The notes: generated by a model not told the origin, from the sequence alone. A stretch of 64,000 bases of DNA from Deinococcus aquaedulcis (GCF_019693445.1 NZ_JAHRBL010000001.1:372001-436000), one strand, 5' to 3'; shown: positions 8,090-17,964, counted from the first letter of the stretch. A program made the numbers and translations.

Positions 8090-8664
8090 TCCAGCCGCCT
8101 CCCCAACGCATTCGCGTGACTTTGAAGCCAGTGCTGGACTTCACGGCGGCCGAGTGGCGCACCCTGCACGCCTTTTTTCGCAGCCGGGAGCTGGCCGACT
8201 GGAATGACGCCCGCCCCATCCGCATGCCGGGCTGGCTGTTTCGCCGCGTGATGCAGGAAGAGGAGCGCACCGGCGAGCGCGCGGGGTTTGGCGTGCTGGA
8301 CGAGCGCGGCCAGCTCATCGGCAGCGCCGAGCTGTACGACCTGCGCCCGCCGCCCCCCCTGACCCCCACGGCCGCGACCCTGGGCGTGATGATCGGCCTG
8401 CCCGAACTGTGGGGCCAGGGCTACGGCCGCGCGGCGGTGGGCGCGCTACTGACCTGGGCCTTTCAGGAACGCGACGCGCCCCTGAGCCGCGTGCGCCTGA
8501 CCACCTTTGCCCATAACCGCCGCGCGCAGCGGGCCTTTGCGGCCTGCGGCTTTCGTGAAGTGGGCCGCACGGCCCGCGCCGGCCGCACCGACGTGCATAT
8601 GGAACTCACGCGCGCCCAGTGGCTGGCCGCCCAGGAGGCCGGCGCCCAAAACGCGGCAGAATAG
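8086..8664 (+). CDS. GNAT-family N-acetyltransferase (RimJ/RimL-like)
   Basis: Acetyl-CoA dependent acetyltransferase of 192 residues. The fold is recognisable from ATLGVMIGLPELWGQGYGRAA, with the Q/RxxGxG/A pyrophosphate loop as GQGYGRAA. The typical late segment RVRLTTFAHNRRAQRAFAACGF follows, resembling RimJ/RimL-type enzymes that act on peptides or small amines. The acceptor is unknown. ATGA overlap with the upstream phosphatase and only 5 bases to the next gene indicate one operon. Confidence 0.82.
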   Translation: MIQPPPQRIRVTLKPVLDFTAAEWRTLHAFFRSRELADWNDARPIRMPGWLFRRVMQEEERTGERAGFGVLDERGQLIGSAELYDLRPPPPLTPTAATLGVMIGLPELWGQGYGRAAVGALLTWAFQERDAPLSRVRLTTFAHNRRAQRAFAACGFREVGRTARAGRTDVHMELTRAQWLAAQEAGAQNAAE

Positions 8665-8669
8665 ACCCC

Positions 8670-9593
8670 ATGCGTGTTCTTGTTCCCGATGTGCCGGAAT
8701 TCCGTGCCCTGGCCGCCCACGATGAGGGCAGTGTGCCCGGGGTCACGTTCGCTTTTTACAGCCGCACAGAGGTGCCCGCAGGCCCCGCCGACGGCGCCGT
8801 GGTGTGGCTGGTGGGCCCGGAGCAGCGCCGGCAGCTGCTGGCCACCCCGGGCCTGAAATGGGTGCTGACCCTGACAGCGGGCATTGAGCATGTGCAGGGC
8901 TACCTGCCCGGAGGGGTCACGCTGTACAACGCCAGCCGCCTGCATGACCGCGCGGTGGCCGTGCACGTGCTGGCCGGCATGCTGGCGGCCTCGCGCGGGC
9001 TGCACCTGTTCCGCGACGCCCAGGCCCGGCACCAGTGGGCCTCGCCCGCGCTGCCGCAGACCGCCCGCCTGACCACCCTGGAGGGGCAGCGGGTGGTGCT
9101 GTGGGGCCACGGGCACATCGGGCGGCAACTGGAGGCGCTGCTCTCGCCGCACGGCGCGCATGTGAGCGGCATTCGCAGCGGCACCTCGGCCACCGAGCGC
9201 GCCGAGCTGCTGGCGGCGGCCGACTGGGTGGTGCTGCTGCTGCCGGGCACCGAGGAAACGCGCGGCATCGTGAACGCGCAGACGCTGGCCGCCCTGAAGC
9301 CCGGCGCGTGGCTGTGCAACGTGGGCCGGGGGCCCCTGATCGTGACCGACGATCTGGTGGGCGCCCTGCAAAGCGGGCACCTGGGCGGCGCCGTGTTGGA
9401 CGTGACCGACCCCGAACCCCTGCCCGCCGACCACGTGCTGTGGACCATGCCCAACGTCATGTTGACCCCGCACATCGCCAGCACCACGGACGATCTGGTG
9501 GCGCGCGGCGCCGAGCTGGCGCGCAATTTCCTGATTGATCTGCAGCAGGGTGTGGAGCCCGAGGGGCTGGTCGAAACCGGACGCCTGTATTGA
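8670..9593 (+). CDS. D-2-hydroxyacid dehydrogenase family protein
   Basis: NAD(P)-dependent oxidoreductase of 307 residues that reduces 2-oxo acids such as glyoxylate or hydroxypyruvate. The Rossmann loop is GHGHIGRQL, followed by the substrate-domain motif LNVGRGP in the form LCNVGRGPLIV. The Arg of NVGRG, the Glu of VTDPEPLP and the His of LTPHIAS supply the expected catalytic triad. The N-terminal half is short and divergent. The start ATG lies five bases after the acetyltransferase stop. It is the fourth gene of the operon. Confidence 0.83.
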   Translation: MRVLVPDVPEFRALAAHDEGSVPGVTFAFYSRTEVPAGPADGAVVWLVGPEQRRQLLATPGLKWVLTLTAGIEHVQGYLPGGVTLYNASRLHDRAVAVHVLAGMLAASRGLHLFRDAQARHQWASPALPQTARLTTLEGQRVVLWGHGHIGRQLEALLSPHGAHVSGIRSGTSATERAELLAAADWVVLLLPGTEETRGIVNAQTLAALKPGAWLCNVGRGPLIVTDDLVGALQSGHLGGAVLDVTDPEPLPADHVLWTMPNVMLTPHIASTTDDLVARGAELARNFLIDLQQGVEPEGLVETGRLY

Positions 9594-9610
9594 GTGGCCC
9601 GGCGCCGGGC

Positions 9611-9961
9611 ATGACCGCGCCGCCGCGCCAGGGGTCGGCGGGGCTGTCTCCCGGGCGCCGCGCCTGGGCCTGGCGGGTCTGGCGCTGGACGCTGGGCCTG
9701 GGCGTGGCCGGGGTGCTCCTGTTGCCGCTGGTGGTGTTCACCGAACCCTATGCGGTGCAGGGGGTGCTGGTGGCGGCCATGTACGGCGCCCGGCTGGGCT
9801 CGGTGCTGCTGTACGGCGTACTGCTGGTCCTGACACGGCGGCGCTGGCAGTGGCTGAGCCTGCCGGTGATTCTGGTGCTTGAGCCGCTGCCCTTTGGGCT
9901 GCTCAGCCTGGGTGGCCTGCTGCTGGGCCTGTGGTCTGTGCGGCGCCGCCTGCGTGAGTGA
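9611..9961 (+). CDS. Small membrane protein, hypothetical
   Basis: The 116-residue product has a basic N-terminus (GRRAWAWRVWRW) and three hydrophobic segments: LGLGVAGVLLLPLVVF, VAAMYGARLGSVLLYGVLLVL and LSLPVILVLEPLPFGLLSL. It ends in a basic tail, so it should sit in the inner membrane. I recognise no family. The alternative TTG at 9590 overlaps the previous stop and would add seven residues. It is the last gene of the operon. The next 225 bases, up to mnmA, show no gene. Confidence 0.6.
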   Translation: MTAPPRQGSAGLSPGRRAWAWRVWRWTLGLGVAGVLLLPLVVFTEPYAVQGVLVAAMYGARLGSVLLYGVLLVLTRRRWQWLSLPVILVLEPLPFGLLSLGGLLLGLWSVRRRLRE

Positions 9962-10186
9962 CGGGGCAGGGGAGAGGAAGGTTATGTGGCAGGGCGGCCA
10001 GGGTGAACCGGCTGGCGAGCACTGTGCCTGAGCAAGATATGTCGAGCTGAGCCTGCTTGCGTACGAGCCTGGACTGGGCAGTCAAAGCCCGGCTTGCCAA
10101 GCCTCACGCCTCACCCGGGCACGGGTCATGCATTGGACCCATTCCCCGGCCTCTTGCCCACCCAGGCGGAGAGGCCGCCCTATCTC

Positions 10187-11365
<1,179 letters not shown>

Positions 11366-11427
11366 ACAGCCGGGCAGCTTAACAGAGCGGGCTGTGCGCG
11401 GCGGTGAGGCGCGCGGCAATTGGGCGG

Positions 11428-11433
11428 TAGGCT
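11428..11433 (+). promoter_or_regulatory. -10 box of the secreted protein gene at 11441
   Basis: TAGGCT lies exactly 7 bases before the ATG. Confidence 0.6.
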
Positions 11434-11440
11434 GGGGCAA

Positions 11441-11851
11441 ATGCGCCTGCCTCTGCTTCCTGCGCTGCTGCTGGCCTCGGCCGCCCTGGGGGCGCCCCTG
11501 GAGCCCTACGGCAACGCCCGCTTCAACTATTGGGTTGACGTTCCACAAGGCCTCATTGCCCAGCGTCCACCCGACAACGGCAATGGCCAGAGCTGGCGCA
11601 GTGCCGATGGTCAGGTCACCCTGAGCGTCTGGGGCAGCCACGCGCCTGGGGTGCTGGAGCAGGCCAGCCCAGCGGCCTGGCTGGCCTGGACCGCCCGGTT
11701 CTGGGCCGATGGCCGCATCTTCTACCAGAAGGTGCTGGTGCGGGATGGCGATGAAGCGGGGGTAATTGTCGTGTATCCGGTGGCCCGGCGGGCGGTCTGG
11801 GACCGCATCACAGTTCAGGTGGCGGGAAGCCTGCGATGGGGGCGGCGTTAA
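11441..11851 (+). CDS. Small secreted protein, hypothetical
   Basis: The 136-residue product has a clear cleavable signal peptide (MRLPLLPALLLASAALGA). The mature domain begins LEPYGNARFNYWVDVPQG and looks like a compact alpha/beta periplasmic domain, with a Trp-rich centre (WGSHAPG, AAWLAWTARFW). I cannot assign a family or function. It has its own leaderless promoter. It lies next to, but convergent with, the usher-like gene, so it need not be part of that cassette. Confidence 0.68.
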   Translation: MRLPLLPALLLASAALGAPLEPYGNARFNYWVDVPQGLIAQRPPDNGNGQSWRSADGQVTLSVWGSHAPGVLEQASPAAWLAWTARFWADGRIFYQKVLVRDGDEAGVIVVYPVARRAVWDRITVQVAGSLRWGRR

Positions 11852-11883
11852 GTGTCTAGCCCCGCTCACAAGTCCTGCTGGGG

Positions 11884-14381
11884 TCAGGGTGCCTGTGGCG
11901 GCAGCGGCACCGGGGTCAGCTCCTGCACCTCGTCAATACGTATCTCGCGGGGGTGCCACTGCACGTCCACGTCCAGTTCGCGCTGTTCGGCGTCGCTCAG
12001 GGTCACCTCCAGCGGGGCCGGCACGCCGTGCCCGGCCAGCAGCGCCTGGGCTTCTGGCGCAAAGAGCAGCGTGTAGGTGCCGGGCCGCAGCCCCGGAAAG
12101 CTGAACGAGCCGTCGGGGTTGGGCACAGCGCGCAGGGGGGCCTGTCCAGGCGCACTCAGCTGCAGGCCCAGCTGGCTGAGGGGCGGAAGCTCGGCTGCCA
12201 GCAGGTCGCGGGCCTCGGGTGATTCCGGCAGCCGCAGCTGTACCCGGCCGCTCAGGGTGGCGGTCTGGAGGCCGCGCACCTCCAGGCGCCGCGTTTCCTG
12301 CGGGCGCAGGTTCAGCAGCAGCGGCAGGGCGGGTTCCAGCTGCGTGCCTGGGGGCAGCGTGCCGCCCAGCAGGCTCAGGGTAACGCTGCCGGCCGGCAGT
12401 GCCTCGAACACAAAGCGGCCCTCGCCGTCGGTTTCGGTGGCCAGATCGCCCGCGCGCAGCAGCAGCCCCGGCGCCCCGGCGCCGCCGGGCAGCAGGAGGC
12501 GGCCCTCCAGCCGGGCGAGGTCGGTGCGGCGGTGCACCGGAACTGCCAGGGCCAGATTCACGCTGGCGCGCAGTTCGGCCTGCCAGCGGGCGTCCTGGTG
12601 CGACACCTTGGCGCTGAGCACCGAGGTGGGCCCCCCGCGCGGGTGTGTGTGGCGCCCAGTTCCGCGCTGAACTGCCCGGCGCGCAGGTTGGTGGTGGTCA
12701 CGGCGGCGCTGTAGGTGGTTTGTGGACTGGCCTTGACATCGGCGCGCAGGCCCCCCGACAGCACCGTCTGGCCGCTGCGCAGGTCGGTGCTGAAGCCGGC
12801 CGTGGGCAGCAGTTGCAACGTGCCCTGGCGGCGGGTGACGGCCAGCTGGTAGCCCAGTTGTGGCCCGGCCTGGGCCGTGGGCGCGGTCCAGGTCAGCTGG
12901 TGGCGCAGCGGCATGCCGCCCCAGCTGTGGTTCAGCGTGCCGGCCACGCTCTGGGCGCTGGGGCTCAGCAGGGCGCTGACCCCCAGCTGCCCAAAGTGCC
13001 GCCGCACCGAGGCCGAAGCGCTCAGGCGCGGGGTCAGCGGGCCGCTGCCGGTGTGCTGCAGGCCCAGCTGGGCCCCCAGGGTCAGGTCGGCGTGGGGCCG
13101 CAGGTTCAGGCCCGCCGTTAGCGTCTGGGTGGGGGTCGCTGCGCCTTTCCAGCCGGCGGTGGCCCCGGCATACTGCACACTCAGGTCGGCCGCAGCGGTC
13201 TGGTACTGGCCCTGCGCCTCGGCAGCGGCGGCCCCGGTGGTCAGGTTCAGGGCCAGGGCGCCGCTGCCCTGCGCGCGCCCCGCCCCCAGCGGCCCCTGCG
13301 CCCCGCCGTACAGGCTGGCGCTCAGCTGGGGGCCGGTGTGGTCCAGTTCCAGGCCCAGTTGCCCCTGCGCGCCCTGGGCCAGCAGGCCCCCCCCCACACT
13401 GAACTGGCCCTGACGCTGCCCGGCGTAGGCGCTGAAGGTGAGCGGCCCCTGGCGCCGGCTGCCCGCTGCCCCCAGCAGTGAGCCGGCCAGGAGCGGACTG
13501 TGCTGGGGGCTGAGGTGCCCGGCGCTCCAGGCGGCGTCTGGCCGGGCGTAGGCCACCCGGAAGGCGGTGCGGCTGCCCGAAAGCTGCAGGGTGCCAGGGT
13601 CGCCCTGCAGCGGCGCGCCCTGACCCGTGAGTGTGAAGTCCAGCTGTCCGGGCGCGGCGGTGCTGGCCCCCACAGTCAGCTGCAGGGGAAAGACGTGCGA
13701 AAGCTGCGCGGGCGTGGGGCGGCGCAACACCCGGTCGGTGCTGGCGCGACTGGTGGCCACGGCCCCCTGGCCCTGGGCCCTGAAGGTCACCTGCACGGGC
13801 TGCGCCGGGCCCCCGGGCGACACCTGCACCCGGGCCTGTACCTCGGCCACCTCGCCAGCGGCCAGCAGCAGGCGGGGCCGGCTGAGCTGCACCTGGGCGC
13901 CCTCACCCTGCGCGGACAGCTGCAGCGTCTGGTCCACATTCCCGGTATTCAAGACCCGCCACGTGACGGTGTAGAACGGGTCGGCGCTGGCGGCGGGGGC
14001 GTCCAGCAGCTGCGCTTCCAGCCGGGGGGCGGCGGGCACCTGCACCGCCACGCTGAGGGCCGAGTCCGGGCTGGTCACGCGCAGGGTCAGGGCCCCGGCC
14101 TTCAGGCGGTCCGGGGGCAGCAGGGTCAGCAGTTCCAGGCGGCTTTCGCCCGGCGCCAGTTCGTAACTGGGGTCGCCGGCCAGCAGCGTCCAGCCGGGCG
14201 GCAGGTCCAGGCTCAGCGTGCCGCGCTGGGGCTGCGCGGAAGGGTTACTCAGCGTCAGGGGAAAGGTCAGGGGCGTGCGCGCCTCGGCGCTGAGGGGCGC
14301 AGGCGGCGCCGTGAGCGTCACGGCCTGGGCCCCCGCGCCCAGCAGCAGGCCCGTCAGCACCAGCGCGCGTCGCCGGCCCAT
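11884..14381 (-). CDS. Usher-like outer-membrane barrel protein, read through a -1 frameshift
   Basis: Two overlapping frames join into one 832-residue protein. Frame 1 (14381 to about 12632) has a signal peptide (RRALVLTGLLLGAGAQA) and two Ig-like domains rich in TLSLDLPPGW-type motifs (about 22-240). A long run of alternating beta-strands follows (about 245-575), as in usher or porin barrels. Frame 2 (from about 12632 to 11884) adds two carboxypeptidase-regulatory-like Ig domains (ETDGEGRFVFEALPAG, NPDGSFSFPGLRPGTY). The length, Ig-plus-barrel plan and neighbours suggest an usher-like platform for exporting the upstream subunit. Without a frameshift, frame 1 ends at 12558 with a 607-residue product. 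Usher identity is inference; the frame change is directly visible. Confidence 0.62.
12631..12640 (-). other. Putative -1 ribosomal frameshift or slippage site
   Basis: On the coding strand the zero frame reads GCG GGG GGC CCA, so a G GGG GGC heptamer sits in the correct X XXY YYZ phase. Slipping back one base reads CCC ACC TCG GTG, exactly the open downstream frame. A lost G in a G7 tract would look the same. Confidence 0.5.
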
Positions 14382-15164
14382 TCAGTCCACCGTAAAGGTG
14401 TAGCGCGCGCCGATCAGCTCGGCGCCCCGGTCGTCGGCCAGCACCAGAATCTGGTACTTGCCGGCGGGCAGGCCGGTCAGGGCGTAGGTTTCCAGCACGC
14501 TCATGCCGGGGTAGACGCGGCGCGGGCGGCCGGCCAGTTTCTGCACCAGCTGGCCCCGGGCGTCGTAGATCTCGGCGCGGGTGGTGGGTGCCGCCAGCCG
14601 CGTGCCGGTGTTGCCCAGGGTCACGCTCAGCTGCAGCCCCGTGCCCGCGCGGCCCAGCTGTGGGTCCTGAAACTTCAGCCGGGCCTGTCCGCCGGGCACC
14701 TGCACCACCACCTGCACGGCGTAGCGGGTGACCTGCTGCAGGCTCAGGCTGTTGGACCGGGCCGGCGCGGGCGCCCCGCTGCCCGTCACCGGGGTCACGA
14801 AAATAACGCCCCAGTGGCTGCCCGCTGCGGCGTTTTGCGGCACCTGAATGCGGTAGGGCACCGAGAGCTTGCCCCGCGCCGGCACCGTGACCAGCGTGCT
14901 GGGGAACTTGATCCAGCCGGTGTTGCTGCGCTCCAGGGAACCGGGTTTGAGGTACGCGGTGCCCACCTTGGCATCCGAGCGCACGTCGCCCAGCGAGAGT
15001 TGGGTCTGCACTGGCGTGGTGCCCGGATTGCTCAGGGTCAGGGTGCCCTCCAGCACGGCGCTGGCCGCAGCAGTGTGTTCCACCACCAGGGGGCTGGTCA
15101 CCTGCACCTGGGCGCCCGCTGCCCCCAGGCTGAGCAGGGCGGCTGTTACAGCAAGCTGTCTCAT
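14382..15164 (-). CDS. Secreted Ig-fold chaperone-like protein (PapD/DUF916-like)
   Basis: The 260-residue product has a signal peptide (MRQLAVTAALLSLGAAGAQ). Its N-terminal beta-sandwich contains TLTLSNPGTTPVQTQLSL, WIKFPSTLVTVPARGKL and VPYRIQVPQNAAAGSHWG. That order (Trp, vPxxvtvPxG, vtv-P-xxA-pG-y/hxG) is shared by DUF916 and pilus-chaperone N-domains. The second domain (about 140-260) is another Ig-like fold ending AGKYQILVLADDRG. The stop abuts the start of the usher-like gene. A GAGG box lies eight bases before the ATG. A subunit-binding chaperone role is inferred from context. Confidence 0.62.
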   Translation of the reverse strand: MRQLAVTAALLSLGAAGAQVQVTSPLVVEHTAAASAVLEGTLTLSNPGTTPVQTQLSLGDVRSDAKVGTAYLKPGSLERSNTGWIKFPSTLVTVPARGKLSVPYRIQVPQNAAAGSHWGVIFVTPVTGSGAPAPARSNSLSLQQVTRYAVQVVVQVPGGQARLKFQDPQLGRAGTGLQLSVTLGNTGTRLAAPTTRAEIYDARGQLVQKLAGRPRRVYPGMSVLETYALTGLPAGKYQILVLADDRGAELIGARYTFTVD

Positions 15165-15179
15165 GCAATCAACCTCAAG

Positions 15180-15213
15180 AAAAACGGGGAAAGCGCCCAG
15201 AGACCCTTTCCCC
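15180..15213 (-). terminator. Intercistronic terminator/attenuator
   Basis: In minus-strand reading GGGGAAAG (15213-15206), a 12-base loop, CTTTCCCC (15193-15186), then G and TTTTT. The stem is perfect. It sits between the small secreted subunit and its chaperone-like gene, so it should let the subunit be made in excess over the assembly genes. Confidence 0.7.
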
Positions 15214-15234
15214 GCCTGTGGGGCGCGAACAGGC

Positions 15235-15762
15235 TTAGAGCCCGGTGCCGATGGTGTAAGTGAGCGTGCCGCTGAAGTTCTCGAACCCGCGCGAGGCAAT
15301 CACCGAGTAGGCCACCGAGGCGTTGCCGCCCGTGGTGAACTGGGCAATGCCGGTAATCAGGTTCTTGCCCGCCAGATCGGTGCCCGTGAAGTTCACCGTG
15401 GCGCCCGTGCCGCCGCTCCCCGCTGCTGCCGTGCCCACCGTGGGGGTCAGGCGAATGGTCAGGCCGGCGGGCAGGGTGGTCAGGTTGCCGTTCAGGGCCA
15501 GGGCCACCGTGATGGACCGGTCGCCGTCAGCCGTGTTGTCCTGGGTTTCGTAGCTTACGGTGGCGCTGCCAGCCGCCTGCGGGGTCGTGCCGAACTCCGC
15601 GTTCACAAAGTCCACCGAGAGGTTGCCCGTCACGGTCAGGGTATCGGTGCCGCTGTTGGTGGCGGTCACAGTGGTCTGCTGTGTGGCGGCGGTGGGGGCC
15701 GCGAATACAGGCGAGGTGGCGCACAGGGCCAGAGCGGCCAGCATCACGTTGAACTTTTTCAT
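15235..15762 (-). CDS. Small secreted subunit, pilin-like surface protein
   Basis: The 175-residue product has a signal peptide (MKKFNVMLAALALCATSPVFA). The mature protein is Thr/Ala/Gly/Asn-rich and all-beta in appearance, almost without charged residues. It ends FENFSGTLTYTIGTGL. This composition is typical of fimbrial, spore-coat-U-like or WxL-type surface subunits. The start at 15762 is set by an AAGGGAG box six bases upstream; the ATG at 15768 touches that box. It is first in an operon with the chaperone-like and usher-like genes, separated from them by an attenuator. The family is unassigned; the subunit role is inferred from composition and context. Confidence 0.62.
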   Translation of the reverse strand: MKKFNVMLAALALCATSPVFAAPTAATQQTTVTATNSGTDTLTVTGNLSVDFVNAEFGTTPQAAGSATVSYETQDNTADGDRSITVALALNGNLTTLPAGLTIRLTPTVGTAAAGSGGTGATVNFTGTDLAGKNLITGIAQFTTGGNASVAYSVIASRGFENFSGTLTYTIGTGL

Positions 15763-15778
15763 GATCATCTCCCTTTCT

Positions 15779-16350
15779 TGCAGACAAGGGGCCCGTGATG
15801 GACGGTCAGTCCACCCGGAACGCGCCGAGTCGGTCGCACCACTTGCTCCCTCTGCCCGAGGTGCCCGGATTACAGGACAGAGATCAACGCACCTCTTCGC
15901 CTGAGTCATCTCGAAACGAAGTACACGAAAGATGCCGCCTGGGCGCTCACAACCCTCTGACATGAGACAGATTGGGCGAGAATGAACACGCGGGGTCACT
16001 CGGGCGCTGTGGTGGTGCCAGAGGCAGGGGCGGCTGCCAGCGTTCGGCAAAGTCTTTTGAGTAAAAAAGCGCTCTGGGTAAGAGAATTCGTGAACGGGCC
16101 TCTCGGCCTTCGCCCTTATCCCGCTTTTCTCTTCTGCCGCCAGACCTCTTTCATGAAGGGTGTCGGGCTCTGACAGAGGCTTTGTCAGGGCCAGATCAGG
16201 AGAGAAGGCCGGACCCCAGCTGCCCTCAGTGCGCCGCCCACCTGTCGTGGAGGTGCCTGCCACCCGGGCGTCTTTCAAAGGCACATCAAACGTGCAGGCC
16301 AGAAAAACGGCGGCTTCTTCGCCGCCGGTCACGTTCTCTCTGTTCCCGCT
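15779..16350. other. Intergenic region upstream of the secreted subunit gene
   Basis: About 570 bases between the subunit gene and the hydroxylase gene. No convincing gene was seen. It must hold the cassette promoter, but no clear -35/-10 pair stands out. Its unusual length suggests regulation of the cassette. Confidence 0.4.
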
Positions 16351-17199
16351 CTACCCGTCCTGCCCTGGCCGCCAGCCGGGGGGGCGCAAAAGGTAATTCA
16401 GGCGGTCGCGCCACGTGCGGGCCCCCTTCACATCGCGCCACAGGGCCGCGAATTCGTGAAAGGCCACGCGGACCGGGTGATAGGTGTTGATGTTGTGCAC
16501 CAGCCCGTAGCGCACCCGCTCGGTTTCGGCCTGAAAGGTGCCCAGCAGCCGGTCCCAGATGATCAGAATGCCCGCGTAGTTCTTGTCCAGATACACGTCG
16601 TTGCTGCCGTGGTGGGCGCGGTGGTGGCTGGGTGTGTTGAACACGTATTCAATGGGCCGGGGCAGGCGCCCTATGCGCTCGGTATGCACGAAAAACTGGT
16701 ACAGCAGGTTCCACGACTGCGCCAGCAGCACCATCCAGGGTTCAAAGCCCAGCAGCGGCAGCGGCAGCCAGAAGGGCAGGGCGGTCATGGGCACCCAGGT
16801 CTGGCGCAGAGCGGTGGACAGGTTGTAGTGCTGGCTGGAATGGTGAACCACATGGCTGGCCCAGAACAGGCGCACCTCGTGGCTGATCCGGTGAAACCAG
16901 TAGTAGGCAAAGTCGTCCAGAAAGAACAGCAGCACCCACACCCACCACGCCTCCGACGGCAGGCGCAGCGGTGTCCACAGGTACAGGGCGGTGTAGATGC
17001 CCAGCACCACTGCCTTCCAGAACACGTTGATCAGCACGTTGCCAATCCCCATGCTGAGGCTGGTCAGGGTGTCGCGTGCGGCGTAGCCCAGCCTGGGTTC
17101 GCCGTGTTCGTCGTGGTCGCCCAGGAACCGGTAGGCGGCCCACTCGATCAGCAGCGACAGCACGAAGACCGGAATCGCGCGTTGCAAGAGGTCAATCAT
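16351..17199 (-). CDS. Fatty acid hydroxylase superfamily (sterol desaturase-like) protein
   Basis: Integral-membrane di-iron oxygenase of 282 residues that hydroxylates or desaturates lipid chains or carotenoid-like substrates. The His clusters are complete: HRISH, HVVHHSSQH and HRAHHGSND, plus a late LVHNINTYHP. Membrane segments surround them (AIPVFVLSLLIEWAAY, FWKAVVLGIYTALYLW, WWVWVLLFFLDDFAYYW). The start overlaps the stop of the upstream FadR-like gene by 8 bases, so the two are co-transcribed. The exact substrate is unknown. Confidence 0.88.
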   Translation of the reverse strand: MIDLLQRAIPVFVLSLLIEWAAYRFLGDHDEHGEPRLGYAARDTLTSLSMGIGNVLINVFWKAVVLGIYTALYLWTPLRLPSEAWWVWVLLFFLDDFAYYWFHRISHEVRLFWASHVVHHSSQHYNLSTALRQTWVPMTALPFWLPLPLLGFEPWMVLLAQSWNLLYQFFVHTERIGRLPRPIEYVFNTPSHHRAHHGSNDVYLDKNYAGILIIWDRLLGTFQAETERVRYGLVHNINTYHPVRVAFHEFAALWRDVKGARTWRDRLNYLLRPPGWRPGQDG

Positions 17200-17872
17200 G
17201 GGTGCCCCCCGGCCACAGGTGCAGGCTGTCCAGGGCGGTGGTCAGCGCGGCCTGTCGCGCGGTGTCGGGCCCCAGGGCCAGCGCGGCGTGCAGGGCGCGG
17301 TAGTGGTCCAGCGCGCGGGTCTGGCGGGCCACGTCGCGGAAATACAGGGGCCCGGCCTGGGTGTAGACCTCGTGGAAGGCGCCCAGCAGCAGCGGCGCCA
17401 GCGCATTGCCGCTGCCGTGGGCCGCAAGGCTCTGCACGGTCCAGTCAAAGGCGGTAAAGGCCTGCGGTGCGTCCGGGGTGCCGGGTTCGGGTGGGGCGCC
17501 CAGGTGCGCGCGCAGCGGCGCCGGGTCCAGCCGTGCCGAGGCCGCCATCCAGTGCGGCAGCAGTGCCGCGCGCAGGTCCAGCAGCTGCGGCACCAGCCCG
17601 CTCAGGTCGCCCGCCCGAGACAGGTGGGCCAGCACGCGCAGGCCGCCTTCTTCCGGGTGGCACACCCGCGTGGGTTTGCCCTGGCGGATCTCCAGCAGGC
17701 CGTCGCGCGCAAGGCGCTGCAGGGCTTCGCGCAGGGTGGGGCGGGTGACGCCCAGCCCGGCGGCCAGTTCGCGTTCGGCCGGCAACAGGCTGCCGGGAGG
17801 ATAGGTGCCGTCCAGCAGACGGGAAAGCAGCGTTTCCTCGGCGTGCAGGGCGGGGCGCAGCGGCTGGATCAT
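17192..17872 (-). CDS. FadR-like GntR-family transcriptional regulator
   Basis: The 226-residue product has an N-terminal winged helix (about 1-75) with the GntR signature GSLLPAERELAAGLGVTRPTLREALQRLARDGLLEIRQG. The all-helical C-terminal ligand domain resembles FadR/FCD regulators. The PTRVCHPEEGGLRVL linker is FadR-like. In front of the gene lies TGGTCTGACCA (17906-17916), which matches the core of the E. coli FadR operator, so autoregulation by a fatty acyl-CoA-responsive factor is plausible. GGAGG lies six bases before the ATG. It is co-transcribed with the fatty acid hydroxylase gene. Confidence 0.85.
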   Translation of the reverse strand: MIQPLRPALHAEETLLSRLLDGTYPPGSLLPAERELAAGLGVTRPTLREALQRLARDGLLEIRQGKPTRVCHPEEGGLRVLAHLSRAGDLSGLVPQLLDLRAALLPHWMAASARLDPAPLRAHLGAPPEPGTPDAPQAFTAFDWTVQSLAAHGSGNALAPLLLGAFHEVYTQAGPLYFRDVARQTRALDHYRALHAALALGPDTARQAALTTALDSLHLWPGGTHD

Positions 17873-17902
17873 GCAGGGCCTCCGGGGTAGAACCAAAGTG
17901 GT

Positions 17903-17919
17903 CAGTGGTCTGACCAGTT
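17903..17919. promoter_or_regulatory. FadR-type operator
   Basis: The core palindrome TGGTC-T-GACCA (17906-17916) lies within CAGTGGTCTGACCAGTT. It sits between the divergent regulator gene (ATG 17872) and lysA (ATG 17965). The TGGTCNGACCA core is the known E. coli FadR recognition motif. Confidence 0.65.
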
Positions 17920-17951
17920 TGGGTGGTGGGCACGCGGCTGTCAAGCCCCGC

Positions 17952-17957
17952 TACACT
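17952..17957 (+). promoter_or_regulatory. -10 box of lysA
   Basis: TACACT lies 7 bases before the ATG at 17965. This fixes the start and predicts a leaderless mRNA. The FadR-type site lies about 35 bases upstream. Confidence 0.62.
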
Positions 17958-17964
17958 CGCCCCC

